A stretch of DNA of 33,514 nucleotides from DATKXO01 sp035528995 (GCA_035528995.1 DATKXO010000067.1:1-33514), one strand, 5' to 3'. Numbered from the stretch's first letter, positions 1-8,903 are shown. Notes: generated by a model from the letters alone, not told the origin. Program-made: numbers and translations.

Positions 1-2256
1 TGGGGGCGGGTCGTCACGGCAACTTTGCGAACCGCCCTGCTGGCCCTGTTGATCGCCGTGGTGTGCCAGCCGGTTCTCGTCCTGCAGCGCGAGCGTGTCG
101 AGCCGTCATGGGTCGCGTTGCTGGTCGACACGTCGCACTCGATGAGCCGCCGCGAGCGCTACCGGGACGAGTCCCTGGCCGCCAGCGTCGCCGACGGCGC
201 GGGGCTGGCCCAACCGGCCGACACGTTGCAGCACTCGCGCCTGGACCTGGTGCGGCGGGCCCTGCTCCGCGATGATTCCGCCGCCCTCCGTGTCATGCTC
301 CGGGACAACAGGATGCGTCTGCTCACTTTCGCCGGCTCGACGCGGGCGCAGGCCTCAATCGCCACGGCCGACGAACTGAACGTCCTGACCGCAGCCCTGA
401 ACGACCTCTCTGCCGACGGAACCTCTACCGACCTGCCGGGCGCCCTGACGCGCGTCCTGGAACACGAAAGTCATCCGCAAGCCGGGCGGCTGGCCGCGAT
501 CGTCCTGGCCAGCGACGGCCGCAGCACGGCGACGAGTTCGGCCTTCGGCGGCACCGTTCCGCTGGATCGGGCGAAAGCCCAACAGATCCCCATCCTGCCG
601 CTACGCGTCGGCTCGCCGGACCCACCGCGGAACGTCGCGGTCGGGCCGGTGTTGGCCGATCAGAACGTGTTTCGAGGAGACCTGCTGGCCGTCCGCACTC
701 AGGTGGAGGTCACCGGGCTGACGGCGCCGGCGCGGATCACCTTGCGGCTGCTCGACGAGTCCGACGGCGGCGCCGCGGTGGCCTCGGAAACTCTGGAGTT
801 CGATGGCGACGCGGCAAGCCGGGAGGTCGAGTTCCGCATCAAGCCGACCCACACGGGCACACTGGCCTATCGCGTGGAGGTCGATCCTCTCGAGGCGGAG
901 GACCAGACCGACGACAACGCGGGTCGCGTCGAGGTCCGCGTGCTGGACGACAAGCTGCGCGTTCTCTACGTCGAGGGCTACCCGCGCTTCGAGTACCGCT
1001 ACCTGAAGAACGTCCTGCTTCGGGAGCCGACCATCGAGTCGAGCTGTCTGCTGCTGGACGCGGATTCCGATTTCGCCCAGGAGGGCACCGATCCGATCCG
1101 TCGGTTTCCGGAGACTCCCGACGAGCTGCGGCGCTACGACGTGGTTCTGCTGGGCGACGTCGATCCGACCGGGGACTGGCTGTCGCCGGCCCAGGCTCAG
1201 ATGCTGGTCGAGTTCGTCGGCGATTACGGTGGTGGCTTCGGGTTGATCGCCGGGCAGCAGGCCGCGCCCCACCGCTTCCGCGGGACGCCGCTGGAGAAGC
1301 TGATCCCGGCGCGCATCGACCCGGAGTTCCTGGGGCGCTACGAATCCGCCCTGAAGACCGCGCTGCGGCCACGCCTGACGTTCGAGGGCAAGCACTCGCG
1401 TATCTTCCGCTTCGATCGCGATCCGGCGGTCAGCGAACAGCTCTTCGAATCGCTGCCGGGGATCTACTGGACGGCCCGCACGCTCGGGCCGCGCCCCGGT
1501 GCCGAGATCCTCCTGGAGCATCCGGGTACAGGGGGCGACTCGGCCGGGCGGCCGCTGATGGTCCTGGGGCGCTACGGCGCCGGTCGGACCTTCTTCAGCG
1601 CCACCGACGACACCTGGCGATGGCGTCGCCACACGGGTGAGTTCGTCCACGACGTCTTCTGGGTTCAGCTTGTCCGCACGCTGATGCGGCCGGCGGACAC
1701 CGGCCAGGACCGTCGTCTTGCCGTGCGCAGCGACCGACGGAGTTACGCCTACGGCGACCGCGTCGAGCTGGGCGTGCAGGTGCACGACGTGGAATTGCTG
1801 TCCTCGCTGGAGGACCCGTTGTCGCTGGCGCTCCTTGACGCCCGGGAGTCGCCGGTCGCCCGGATCGCGGCCCAGCGCGTGGATTCGGCTTCGCCGGTCT
1901 TCGAGGCCTCGTTCATCCCGCCGCAGGCCGGCAGTTACGTCGTTCGCTGCGACCAGGTCGTGCCGCTGGCCGGCGATCGCCCGGCGTCGACCATGTTTCG
2001 CGTCGAGACCGCCGACCTGGAAGCCCGCCGGCCGGAGGCGGACCACGACCTGCTGGCCCGCATCGCCGCCGAAACCGGCGGGCGAGTGATCGACCTCGAC
2101 GAGCTGGCCGAAGGCCTGGCGCAGATCCCGGATCGCAGCTTGAGGATTCCCGATGACATCTCCGAGCCCCTGTGGGACTCGAAGTTGGTTTTGGCTCTTT
2201 TCGTTCTTATGATCACTGTGGAATGGGGTTTGCGAAAGGCGTTGGGCATGCTCTGA
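1..2256 (+). CDS. VWA / glutamine-amidotransferase-like membrane protein, module A (5' end outside window)
   Basis: The frame is open from base 1, so the true start lies to the left; codon 25 is only the first possible start inside the window. A hydrophobic helix leads into a von Willebrand A domain with an intact MIDAS triad, DTSHS, at about residues 35-39 counted from position 25, plus the later T and D ligands in GTSTD and ASDG. A class-I amidotransferase-like fold follows (about residues 310-420, RVLYVEGYPRFEYRYL), then a beta-rich part, and a C-terminal membrane helix ending EWGLRKALGML. The catalytic Cys of true amidotransferases is not evident, so enzymatic activity is unlikely. It is a paralog of the 849-residue protein at 24455-27004, sharing domain order, SPDPPRNV/GDPSPPRNV and the EWGLRK tail. 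It heads the visible part of module A, 50 nt before the DUF4175-like gene. Confidence 0.9.
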   Translation, partial: WGRVVTATLRTALLALLIAVVCQPVLVLQRERVEPSWVALLVDTSHSMSRRERYRDESLAASVADGAGLAQPADTLQHSRLDLVRRALLRDDSAALRVMLRDNRMRLLTFAGSTRAQASIATADELNVLTAALNDLSADGTSTDLPGALTRVLEHESHPQAGRLAAIVLASDGRSTATSSAFGGTVPLDRAKAQQIPILPLRVGSPDPPRNVAVGPVLADQNVFRGDLLAVRTQVEVTGLTAPARITLRLLDESDGGAAVASETLEFDGDAASREVEFRIKPTHTGTLAYRVEVDPLEAEDQTDDNAGRVEVRVLDDKLRVLYVEGYPRFEYRYLKNVLLREPTIESSCLLLDADSDFAQEGTDPIRRFPETPDELRRYDVVLLGDVDPTGDWLSPAQAQMLVEFVGDYGGGFGLIAGQQAAPHRFRGTPLEKLIPARIDPEFLGRYESALKTALRPRLTFEGKHSRIFRFDRDPAVSEQLFESLPGIYWTARTLGPRPGAEILLEHPGTGGDSAGRPLMVLGRYGAGRTFFSATDDTWRWRRHTGEFVHDVFWVQLVRTLMRPADTGQDRRLAVRSDRRSYAYGDRVELGVQVHDVELLSSLEDPLSLALLDARESPVARIAAQRVDSASPVFEASFIPPQAGSYVVRCDQVVPLAGDRPASTMFRVETADLEARRPEADHDLLARIAAETGGRVIDLDELAEGLAQIPDRSLRIPDDISEPLWDSKLVLALFVLMITVEWGLRKALGML

Positions 2257-2306
2257 CGCCCGGACAGGGGCTTACGCCGCCATACGAGCCACCCGAGAGG
2301 CCCGGC

Positions 2307-5300
2307 ATGCACGAGTCGCGGTTGTTGCAGCGCCTGATCGATCTACGGCGGACGGTGCGCCGTCGTCTGATCCTCTGCGGCGCCTGCGCCCTGACTGCGG
2401 TGGGCATTCTCGGTTTTTTGGCGATCGCCCTGGTGGATTGGCTGTTGTGGCTGCCGCCGGTGCCGCGGGTGATTCTGGGGTTGGCCTACCTGGTGGGCGG
2501 CGGGGCACTACTCTGGCAGTGGCTCCTGCGGCCCGCTCGCGCAGCGTTCGGCCTGAATCAGATCGCCGCCAAACTCGAGGAATACAACTGGCGAATCGGC
2601 GAGGGACAAACCGCTCGGCTGGAGGACCGGCTGAGCAGCACGGTCGAATTCCTGCTGGGCAATCAGGCCGGCTCCGAGCAGATGCGCGAGCGCGTCATCG
2701 CCAACACCGACCGCATCGTGGAACGAATGCACTTCCGCGATGCGTTGGCCGCCGGCCCGCTGGCGGTGCGGGGTCTGGGATTGCTGGCGGCCGTTGTGGT
2801 CTTCGGGACGGTTTTGTGGGCGGCGCCCGGCTTCGTGCAGACCGGCCTGCAACGCTACGTTGCGCCGACCAGCGCGATCGAATGGCCTCGCGAGGTGCAA
2901 ATCGTCCCGCTGACCGGCGACATGCTGGTGGCGGTCGGAGAGTCGGCCACGCTGCGCATGCGAGTCATCCGCGGGCATGACCCCGGCCTCCGCTGCGTCA
3001 TGCATCTGCGTTCGTCCGACGGTCAGCGTTCGACCCTGACCATGCGGCGTGAAGGCGAAAGCGAGTACACCACGACGATCAGCGCCATCACCGAGGACCT
3101 GAGCTACTGGTTCAAGGCCGGCGACGACAGCACGGCGGACCGGCCGCTGCACATCCGGGTCGTGCCCCGACCGACGGTGGTGGAGGCCCTGGCGACGGTC
3201 CACCCGCCACCCTACGCCCTCTACGCGACGCCGGTGTTGTCGGACCTGACCGGTGGTGATCTTTCCGCGGTGGCCGGCAGCAGGCTCAGGGTTTCCATCC
3301 GCTCGAACAAGCCGGTCCGGGCCGAGGCCGACGGCACCGCGGACGCTTCCCTCGAGTGCACCGACGACAGCCGGCACCCGCTTCGCTTCGCCGACGCCGG
3401 CGGGCAAGCTCTCGAGGCCGAGTTCGACCTGATCGCCGACACGCAGTTCCGGGCGCGTCTGGTCGACACGGACGGCTTCGAGAACCGTACCGGTCGCGTT
3501 TACCGCATCCGGGCGCTGGCCGATCAGCCGCCCAACGTCGTGCTGGTCGAGCCCAGATCGGTCACCGAGGTCACTCCGGATGGTTCCGTCTCGCTGCTGA
3601 TCCGGGCGGACGACGACTTCGGCATCACCGATCTGAGGCTGGTCGGACGGAATCTGGACACCGAAGAGCCGTTCGAGCTGCCGTTCACCGACCGGATGAC
3701 GGTGAGCCGCGCCGGTGACCGGGTTCTGGCACTGGTCGAGCAGGTCTGGGAGATCGCCCCGCTGCAACTCAAGCCGGGCGTCGCCCTGGTGTACCAGGCT
3801 CAGGCCACCGACAACCTTCCGCCGGCGGCTGGCGCTGCCGATTCGTCGGCGGCGGGCGGCCCGCAGATCGGACGATCCGCCCAACTGCGTCTCAAGATCA
3901 TCTCGCAGGCCGATTTCGAGAACCGCCTGCGCGATGAGCTGACCTTGCTGCAGGCCCGCATTCGGCAGGCGATGCTGGATCAGCAGGCCCTCAACGACCA
4001 GACCCGGGCGTTGGGCGCCACGACCGAACCGCAAGCCCCGCCCGCCGACGCCCAGCTCGAGGCTGCGGCGGGCCAGGGCGCCCGGCAGGTCCGGTTGGCC
4101 AATCGCGTTCGGGACCTGGCCGGCAGGTTCGATCGCCTGCGCCAGAGAATGGCGTTGAACAACGTGCGGGATGCCCAGCAGCAGGAGCAGGTGCAACGGA
4201 TCAGCGATACGTTGTCGCAGACCGCATCCGGCCCGATGTCGTCCGCGGCCCGCGGGCTGGGCGACGCCGGCCAGCGAGACACGGCCGACCGTGCGATCCT
4301 GCTGACTCAGGCCGACGCCGATCAGCGGACCGCCATGGACGCCCTGGGCCAGATCATCCGTCTGATGGACCAGTGGGGCGATTTCCAGGAAGTCGTCACC
4401 AAGACCCGCGACCTGCTTGACCGCCAGCAGCGGGTCCGGTCGACAACGGCCGACCTCGGCCGGCGCACCCTGGGCCAGTTGCCCGACGCGCTAGCCGAGG
4501 CCGATCAGGCCGAACTCCGGCGCACTCAGCGCAAGCAGGACCAACTCTCCGGCGAGGCCGACGGTCTGCTCAACCGCCTGGAACAACTGGCCGACGGCAT
4601 CCGAGCCAAGGACCCGGCCGGCGCCGATGCTCTGGAGCAGGCCCTGCGCGCCGCCCGGGCCGCTGAACTGGTCCAGCGAATGCGCGACGCGGCCGGGGCC
4701 GTCGGGAGCAACCGCACCACCGCCGCAATGATCGAGCAACGCGCCGCCGAAAACGGACTCTCCGACATGCTGGCCGGCCTCCACGAACGACAGCAGCGCC
4801 AGTTGGCCGAACTCGCCAAACGCATCGAGACCGCCGAACGCGCCGTGGGCGAACTGCTCCGTCAACAACGCGAACTCCTGGAGGCCAATCTCGAGGCCCA
4901 ACGCCTCGAGTCTCAGGCAGACGTGTACGTCAAGCAGGCCGGCCAGCAGCGCTCGCTGAAGCGCAACACCCAACGATTGGCCGACGACCTGGCCGACATG
5001 CGCGGCGCTTCGGCGGGCGGTCGATTGGTTCGTCAGGCAGCGGCCCCCATGGGGTTGGCCGAGGACGCCCTGGATGGCGGCGACGGTGCTCGGGCGGACG
5101 ACCACCAGGCCGAGGCAATCGATCTGCTGGCCCAGGCGGCCCTCAAACTCGAACAGCTCGCCGAGAAGACCGCACACCAAGCCATGCAGCGCTCGCTCGC
5201 CGCGCTGCGGGCCAAGCTCGAGGGCATCCGCAACCAGCAGCAGGACATCAACGACCGGACGAGTGAGGTAATCGACCGGATCACCGCCGGTGAACGTCTC

Positions 5301-5837
5301 GGCCGGTTGGAGTACCGACGTGTGGCCCGTCTGGCCGGACAGCAGCACGACCTGCGACCGCCGGTCGAAGAGGTTCGGGACAAGCTCGGCGACGCAGCGG
5401 TTTACCGGTGGGTCATCAGCCGCGTGCTCGAGTTGATCGACGCGGCGGGCGATGCCCTTCGTGCCCGCCGTCTCGACGACGCGCTGGCCGATCGGCAGCA
5501 GGACATCATGGACGAGCTTGACCTGTTGATCGGCGCGCTGGCGGAGGCGGCCGACCTGCCCTCGCCGGACGAATACGCGGAGGGTCCCGCCGGCGGTGGG
5601 GGCGGCGGTCAGGGGCAGGTCAGTGACGAGTCGCCGATCCCGGACGTGGCCGAACTCCTCGTCCTCAAGGCCATGCAGCTCGACCTGAACAAACGCACGG
5701 CGACCCTGGGCGACGATTTCGAACCCGACACCGTGACCGAGGCCCAGTTGCGGCAGGTGCAGCGCCTGGCCAGCCGCCAGGAGCAAATCCGCGAACTGAC
5801 CCAGACCGTCACGCAGCGGGCCAACGGGAGGAAATGA
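2307..5837 (+). CDS. DUF4175-like membrane protein fused to a long coiled coil, module A
   Basis: 1176 residues. The ATG at 2307 is chosen because GAGAGG lies just upstream and the product then starts MHESRLLQRL before the first membrane helix; the open frame extends further left but overlaps the preceding gene. Three membrane segments (about 21-47, 52-74, 152-175) are followed by Ig-like beta domains with the family motifs HPPPY and ADQPPNV...DDDFG (about 300-440). From about 530 to the end it is Gln/Glu/Arg/Ala-rich coiled coil, broken by a Gly-rich linker near 1093. Residues 1-690 match the 703-residue protein at 27103-29214. The remainder matches the separate 607-residue protein at 29248-31071, including the tail ELLVLKAMQLDLNKRTATL versus ELKLLRAAQVRINVRTATA. 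It is therefore a fusion relative to module B. Three membrane passes imply a periplasmic C-terminal part. The next gene overlaps it by 4 nt. DUF4175 is the nearest family I know; the function is unknown. Confidence 0.9.
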   Translation: MHESRLLQRLIDLRRTVRRRLILCGACALTAVGILGFLAIALVDWLLWLPPVPRVILGLAYLVGGGALLWQWLLRPARAAFGLNQIAAKLEEYNWRIGEGQTARLEDRLSSTVEFLLGNQAGSEQMRERVIANTDRIVERMHFRDALAAGPLAVRGLGLLAAVVVFGTVLWAAPGFVQTGLQRYVAPTSAIEWPREVQIVPLTGDMLVAVGESATLRMRVIRGHDPGLRCVMHLRSSDGQRSTLTMRREGESEYTTTISAITEDLSYWFKAGDDSTADRPLHIRVVPRPTVVEALATVHPPPYALYATPVLSDLTGGDLSAVAGSRLRVSIRSNKPVRAEADGTADASLECTDDSRHPLRFADAGGQALEAEFDLIADTQFRARLVDTDGFENRTGRVYRIRALADQPPNVVLVEPRSVTEVTPDGSVSLLIRADDDFGITDLRLVGRNLDTEEPFELPFTDRMTVSRAGDRVLALVEQVWEIAPLQLKPGVALVYQAQATDNLPPAAGAADSSAAGGPQIGRSAQLRLKIISQADFENRLRDELTLLQARIRQAMLDQQALNDQTRALGATTEPQAPPADAQLEAAAGQGARQVRLANRVRDLAGRFDRLRQRMALNNVRDAQQQEQVQRISDTLSQTASGPMSSAARGLGDAGQRDTADRAILLTQADADQRTAMDALGQIIRLMDQWGDFQEVVTKTRDLLDRQQRVRSTTADLGRRTLGQLPDALAEADQAELRRTQRKQDQLSGEADGLLNRLEQLADGIRAKDPAGADALEQALRAARAAELVQRMRDAAGAVGSNRTTAAMIEQRAAENGLSDMLAGLHERQQRQLAELAKRIETAERAVGELLRQQRELLEANLEAQRLESQADVYVKQAGQQRSLKRNTQRLADDLADMRGASAGGRLVRQAAAPMGLAEDALDGGDGARADDHQAEAIDLLAQAALKLEQLAEKTAHQAMQRSLAALRAKLEGIRNQQQDINDRTSEVIDRITAGERLGRLEYRRVARLAGQQHDLRPPVEEVRDKLGDAAVYRWVISRVLELIDAAGDALRARRLDDALADRQQDIMDELDLLIGALAEAADLPSPDEYAEGPAGGGGGGQGQVSDESPIPDVAELLVLKAMQLDLNKRTATLGDDFEPDTVTEAQLRQVQRLASRQEQIRELTQTVTQRANGRK

Positions 5838-6556
5838 TGAATCGCGAACGGCCAAAGGCGAATGGAGAACTCAGCGGACACCCGGTGGCCGATCTCGCGC
5901 TCCGCCGCTTGGCTCGGGCCGTTCACCACTCGCTGGCCGTTCGCTACTCGCTGTTCCTTCTGCTCTCCTCGCTCGCTCTTAGCGCCTCGTCAGCCAGTGC
6001 GCAGCAGGTGACGCCGGAGCCGTCCCAGGAAGAGAAGGAACAGGAGGACCTTTCCGAGCGCCTCATCCGTCAGGCCACCGGCCAGGAGGACACCAGCATG
6101 ATGGGCCGGATCATGGGTCTGATGTCCGATGCCGCCGGGCGGCTGAAGCGCGACTTCGATCCGGGTGCGGACACGCTGCGCATTCAACGGGAGATCATCA
6201 CGAAGCTCGACGAGGCTATCAACGCGGCGCAACGGCGCCGATCGAAGGGCTCCGGTCAGCAACAGCAGGTTTCCGACAAGCGTCAGGCCCAGCGCCCCTC
6301 TGACGAGCAGAAGGAGAGCGGACAATCGGACCAGTCGGAGGCGGCATCCGAAAGCGCCGGCGACGCGACGGAGCAGGGCCGGGAGGGGAAGTCCACGGCG
6401 ACCGGTCGGCTCCGCGAGTTCCGCCGCGGCTGGGGCAACCTCCCCCAGCGCGACCGCGAGGAGGTCCTTCAGGGGATTGATGAAGACGTCCTCGAGAAGT
6501 ACCGCCAACTGATCGAAGACTACTTCCGGGCCCTGAGCGAGGATGAAGAGGAGTAA
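5834..6556 (+). CDS. Secreted Gln-rich protein with WG...Y...LS tail, module A
   Basis: 240 residues, starting in an ATGATGA overlap with the preceding stop; GGGAGG lies at 5826-5831 and either ATG (5834 or 5837) could serve. A signal peptide has its hydrophobic core at about 38-52 and likely cleavage at ASA/QQ near 56, but it is preceded by an unusually long N-terminal stretch of about 36 residues whose DNA is one arm and the loop of an inverted repeat (5844-5944). The mature part has a helical segment (MMGRIMGLMSDAAGRL... to EAINAAQRRR), a low-complexity Gln/Ser/Glu linker, and the tail WGNLPQRDREEVLQGI...EKYRQLIEDYFRALSEDEEE. Both segments match the C-terminal half of the 390-residue protein at 31082-32254, which carries an extra N-terminal helical domain. 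No enzymatic motif is visible. A periplasmic partner of the DUF4175-like protein is a reasonable inference. Confidence 0.87.
   Translation: MMNRERPKANGELSGHPVADLALRRLARAVHHSLAVRYSLFLLLSSLALSASSASAQQVTPEPSQEEKEQEDLSERLIRQATGQEDTSMMGRIMGLMSDAAGRLKRDFDPGADTLRIQREIITKLDEAINAAQRRRSKGSGQQQQVSDKRQAQRPSDEQKESGQSDQSEAASESAGDATEQGREGKSTATGRLREFRRGWGNLPQRDREEVLQGIDEDVLEKYRQLIEDYFRALSEDEEE
5844..5944. repeat. Inverted repeat inside the start of a gene
   Basis: GCGAACGGCCA at 5844-5854 is the exact reverse complement of TGGCCGTTCGC at 5934-5944, separated by 79 nt. The flanks also look related (GGCGAATGG on the left; ACCACTCGC and TACTCGC on the right). The repeat is translated as the N-terminal extension of the small secreted protein of module A. 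Confidence 0.55.
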
Positions 6557-6562
6557 GGCCTG

Positions 6563-7630
6563 ATGAAGGACGCGCCGGATCGCCGGTCCGATCTGCGTTG
6601 CCGATGGCTGCGCGTCGTGCGCATCTGGGCAGGCGCTCTGACGGCGTTGGCGTTGGGCGGCTCAGCGAATGCCGAGGCGCCGCGCGGGGCAACGTCGACG
6701 GCCGACGAAATCACGCCCGCACTGACGTCGGCCGCCGAGCAAGGTCTGGCCTGGCTGGCTTTGCAGCAGAAAGAAGACGGCTCCTTCGGCAGCCTGTCGC
6801 ACTACGGGCGGCACGTGGGCATCACGGGCTTGGCCGGTCTGGCCTTCATGGCGGACGGCAACACGCCCGGGCGCGGGCGGTATTGCGACGTCGTTGAAGG
6901 GTGCGTCGCGTTCATCCTCGATCACAGCTCGGAGAGCGGGCTGCTGGCGGCGGAAACGTCGCACGGCCCGATGTACGGGCACGGCTTCGCCACCCTTTTT
7001 CTGGCCGAGGTCTACGGCATGAGCCCGCGCCCGGAGCTGCGCGAGGCGCTGCGCAAAGCGGTGCGACTGATCGTCTCGACCCAGAATGAGGAGGGCGGCT
7101 GGCGTTATCAGCCCGTGCGTCATGACGCCGACTTGTCGGTGACGGTCTGCGAGATCATGGCCCTTCGGGCCGCCCGCAACGCGGGCATCTTCGTGGAGAA
7201 AAGCACCGTTGACGGTGCCATCGAGTACGTCAAGAAATCGCAGAACCCCGACGGCGGGTTCCGGTACATGTTGAATTCCGGCGGTTCAGCTTTTGCGCGA
7301 TCGGCCGCCGGCGTGGCCGCCCTGCAGTACGCCGGCATCTACCAGGGCCCGGAGATCGAAGGCGGCCTAGAATATATTGCCCGCTTTATCCCGCCCACCG
7401 AGCAGAGCGTGGGGCACATGTTTTACGGGCATTACTATGCCGCCCAGGCGATGTTCCTGGCCGGCGACCGTCAGTGGCGGCCCTGGTGGCCCGCCGTTCG
7501 CGACGATCTGCTGGCCAGGCAGACTGACGAGGGTTTCTGGCGGGGGCAGGCCGGTACGGAGTACGGAACCGCAATGGCCCTGATCATTCTTCAAATGCCG
7601 AACCGCCTTCTGCCGATCTTCCAGAAGTGA
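6563..7630 (+). CDS. Secreted squalene-cyclase/prenyltransferase-like alpha/alpha-toroid protein, module A
   Basis: 355 residues, ATG 6 nt after the previous stop. The signal peptide probably ends at ANA/EA near residue 37. The mature protein consists of repeats with the QxxDGSFG/QxxEGGW pattern of the prenyltransferase/squalene oxidase repeat superfamily: QKEDGSFG, QNEEGGWRY, QNPDGGFRY, QTDEGFWRG. It is about half the length of squalene-hopene cyclase, and the acidic DxDD catalytic motif is absent in usable form (only HDADLSVT), so cyclase activity is unlikely. Two His motifs are shared with the paralog at 18808-19872: MYGHGFATLFLAE (H140) and GHMFYGHYYAAQA (H285, H290). Export from the cytoplasm also argues against an isoprenoid cyclase. 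Its role is unknown; a periplasmic scaffold or ligand-binding toroid is my inference. Confidence 0.9.
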   Translation: MKDAPDRRSDLRCRWLRVVRIWAGALTALALGGSANAEAPRGATSTADEITPALTSAAEQGLAWLALQQKEDGSFGSLSHYGRHVGITGLAGLAFMADGNTPGRGRYCDVVEGCVAFILDHSSESGLLAAETSHGPMYGHGFATLFLAEVYGMSPRPELREALRKAVRLIVSTQNEEGGWRYQPVRHDADLSVTVCEIMALRAARNAGIFVEKSTVDGAIEYVKKSQNPDGGFRYMLNSGGSAFARSAAGVAALQYAGIYQGPEIEGGLEYIARFIPPTEQSVGHMFYGHYYAAQAMFLAGDRQWRPWWPAVRDDLLARQTDEGFWRGQAGTEYGTAMALIILQMPNRLLPIFQK

Positions 7631-7634
7631 TGCC

Positions 7635-8876
7635 ATGCGCCCAGCCTCAGCAACCCGGTTTCGACTCACCGCCCGGCTGGCGGTCGGCGTCACCGCTGCG
7701 CTGACCTCCCCGGTCGCCCTGGCCGACGATTCCCTCATAACCGTCAAAACCGTTAAAGACGACGCGATCAGCGCTCGGCTTGTCGAGTTCTCTCTCGTGC
7801 GCGGTCTGACTCTGTACACCGACGAGGGCGGCGAGCCCCGTCATTTCCCCACCCCCGATGTCGTGCACATCATCAGCGACCAGGGCACGGCCAGCAGGGC
7901 GACGGATGCCGTCCGGCTCGAGCTGATCGGCGGAGGCCTTCTGTTCGGACGGGCCACCGGTTCCGAGGACGACGCCGTTGTCTTCGAGAGCCCGACCATC
8001 GGGAAGATCCGGGTGCCGCTGACGCGCATCCTGGCCTGGAAGACGCCGGCCGCCGACGAACCGCGATTCCGGTCGGCCGTGACCACTCTGGCCGACCGCG
8101 ACGAAGATGCGCCCGATGCCCTCCTGCTGACCAACGGCGACGTGGTCAGGGGATTCGTCGCTGCGATCGATGAAACCGGGTTCCTGGTGGAGACCGATTC
8201 CGCCGGGCAGTCGCGCGTGGCTCACGACACGGTCGTGGCCGCAGCCATGGTCCCGACCGACGTCCCAAGCGATGGACCCGACCCGTCCGACGGGCTGCGG
8301 GCCAACGTTCTGACCACGGACGGCCAACGCCTGACGGCGTCGACGTTGGACTGGTCCGAGAGGTTTGTGGCGGCCACCGTGTTCGAGCAAACCGCCCTAC
8401 GCATTCGGTCCGACCGCATCGCCCGCATCGACGTGATCGGCGGTCGCTGGGAGTGGCTGACCGCCCTGGAGCCGATCAGCTACGAGCACACGCCGGCTCT
8501 GTCGCTGGACTGGAACTGGCAGGTCAACCGGAACGTGACCGGAGGCCCCCTGCGAGTGGCCGGCGTCGTCTACCACGACGGGCTGGGCGTCCACAGCCAG
8601 TGCTCGATCACCTTCGACCTGATGGGCGCGTTCAGTGAGTTCGTCACCTCGATGGGGGTCGATGATCAGGCGGGGCCTTACGCGGACGTGGACGTGGAGA
8701 TTCGCGTGGACGGCCAACTCCGCTTCACCCGCCAGGGCGTCCGAGGGGGCGTTCTGTACGGACCCGTGCGACTCGACGTAGCGGGCGCCAAACGCATCAA
8801 GCTGACCGTTCTGTTCGGCCGCAACGCCGACCTTCAAGACCGCTTCGACTGGATCGAAGCCGCCCTGATCCGATAG
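7635..8876 (+). CDS. Secreted NPCBM-domain protein, module A
   Basis: 413 residues, beginning 4 nt after the toroid gene; ATG at 7635 with no strong Shine-Dalgarno. The signal peptide probably ends ALA/DD at residue 30. The N-terminal 260 residues look like repeated short beta modules of the form 'LxGG..xGR....V.xE.P..G.I.VPL.RI', for example LELIGGGLLFGRATG and LLTNGDVVRGFVAAI. The C-terminal part (about 290-410) matches the NPCBM/NEW2 beta-sandwich with YHDGLGVHSQCSITFDL, GVDDQAG, VEIRVDGQ and the closing FDWIEAALIR. NPCBM domains are associated with carbohydrate binding, so a glycan ligand is plausible but not shown. The paralog at 32261-33514 has the same architecture and ends its module in the same relative position. 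The gene ends at a hairpin shared with the convergent lipoprotein gene. Confidence 0.9.
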   Translation: MRPASATRFRLTARLAVGVTAALTSPVALADDSLITVKTVKDDAISARLVEFSLVRGLTLYTDEGGEPRHFPTPDVVHIISDQGTASRATDAVRLELIGGGLLFGRATGSEDDAVVFESPTIGKIRVPLTRILAWKTPAADEPRFRSAVTTLADRDEDAPDALLLTNGDVVRGFVAAIDETGFLVETDSAGQSRVAHDTVVAAAMVPTDVPSDGPDPSDGLRANVLTTDGQRLTASTLDWSERFVAATVFEQTALRIRSDRIARIDVIGGRWEWLTALEPISYEHTPALSLDWNWQVNRNVTGGPLRVAGVVYHDGLGVHSQCSITFDLMGAFSEFVTSMGVDDQAGPYADVDVEIRVDGQLRFTRQGVRGGVLYGPVRLDVAGAKRIKLTVLFGRNADLQDRFDWIEAALIR

Positions 8877-8903
8877 GGCCGGCGACCCGCAGGCAAAGGG
8901 GAA

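Noticed and set aside
601..2046. 481-codon open frame antisense to the first VWA gene
   Set aside because: It mirrors the codon periodicity of a high-GC gene, has no ribosome site, and its product shows no family pattern, while the plus-strand product has clear VWA motifs.
6563..7630. Naming the toroid protein squalene-hopene cyclase
   Set aside because: It is exported, half the normal length and lacks the DxDD acid motif; only the repeat fold is shared.
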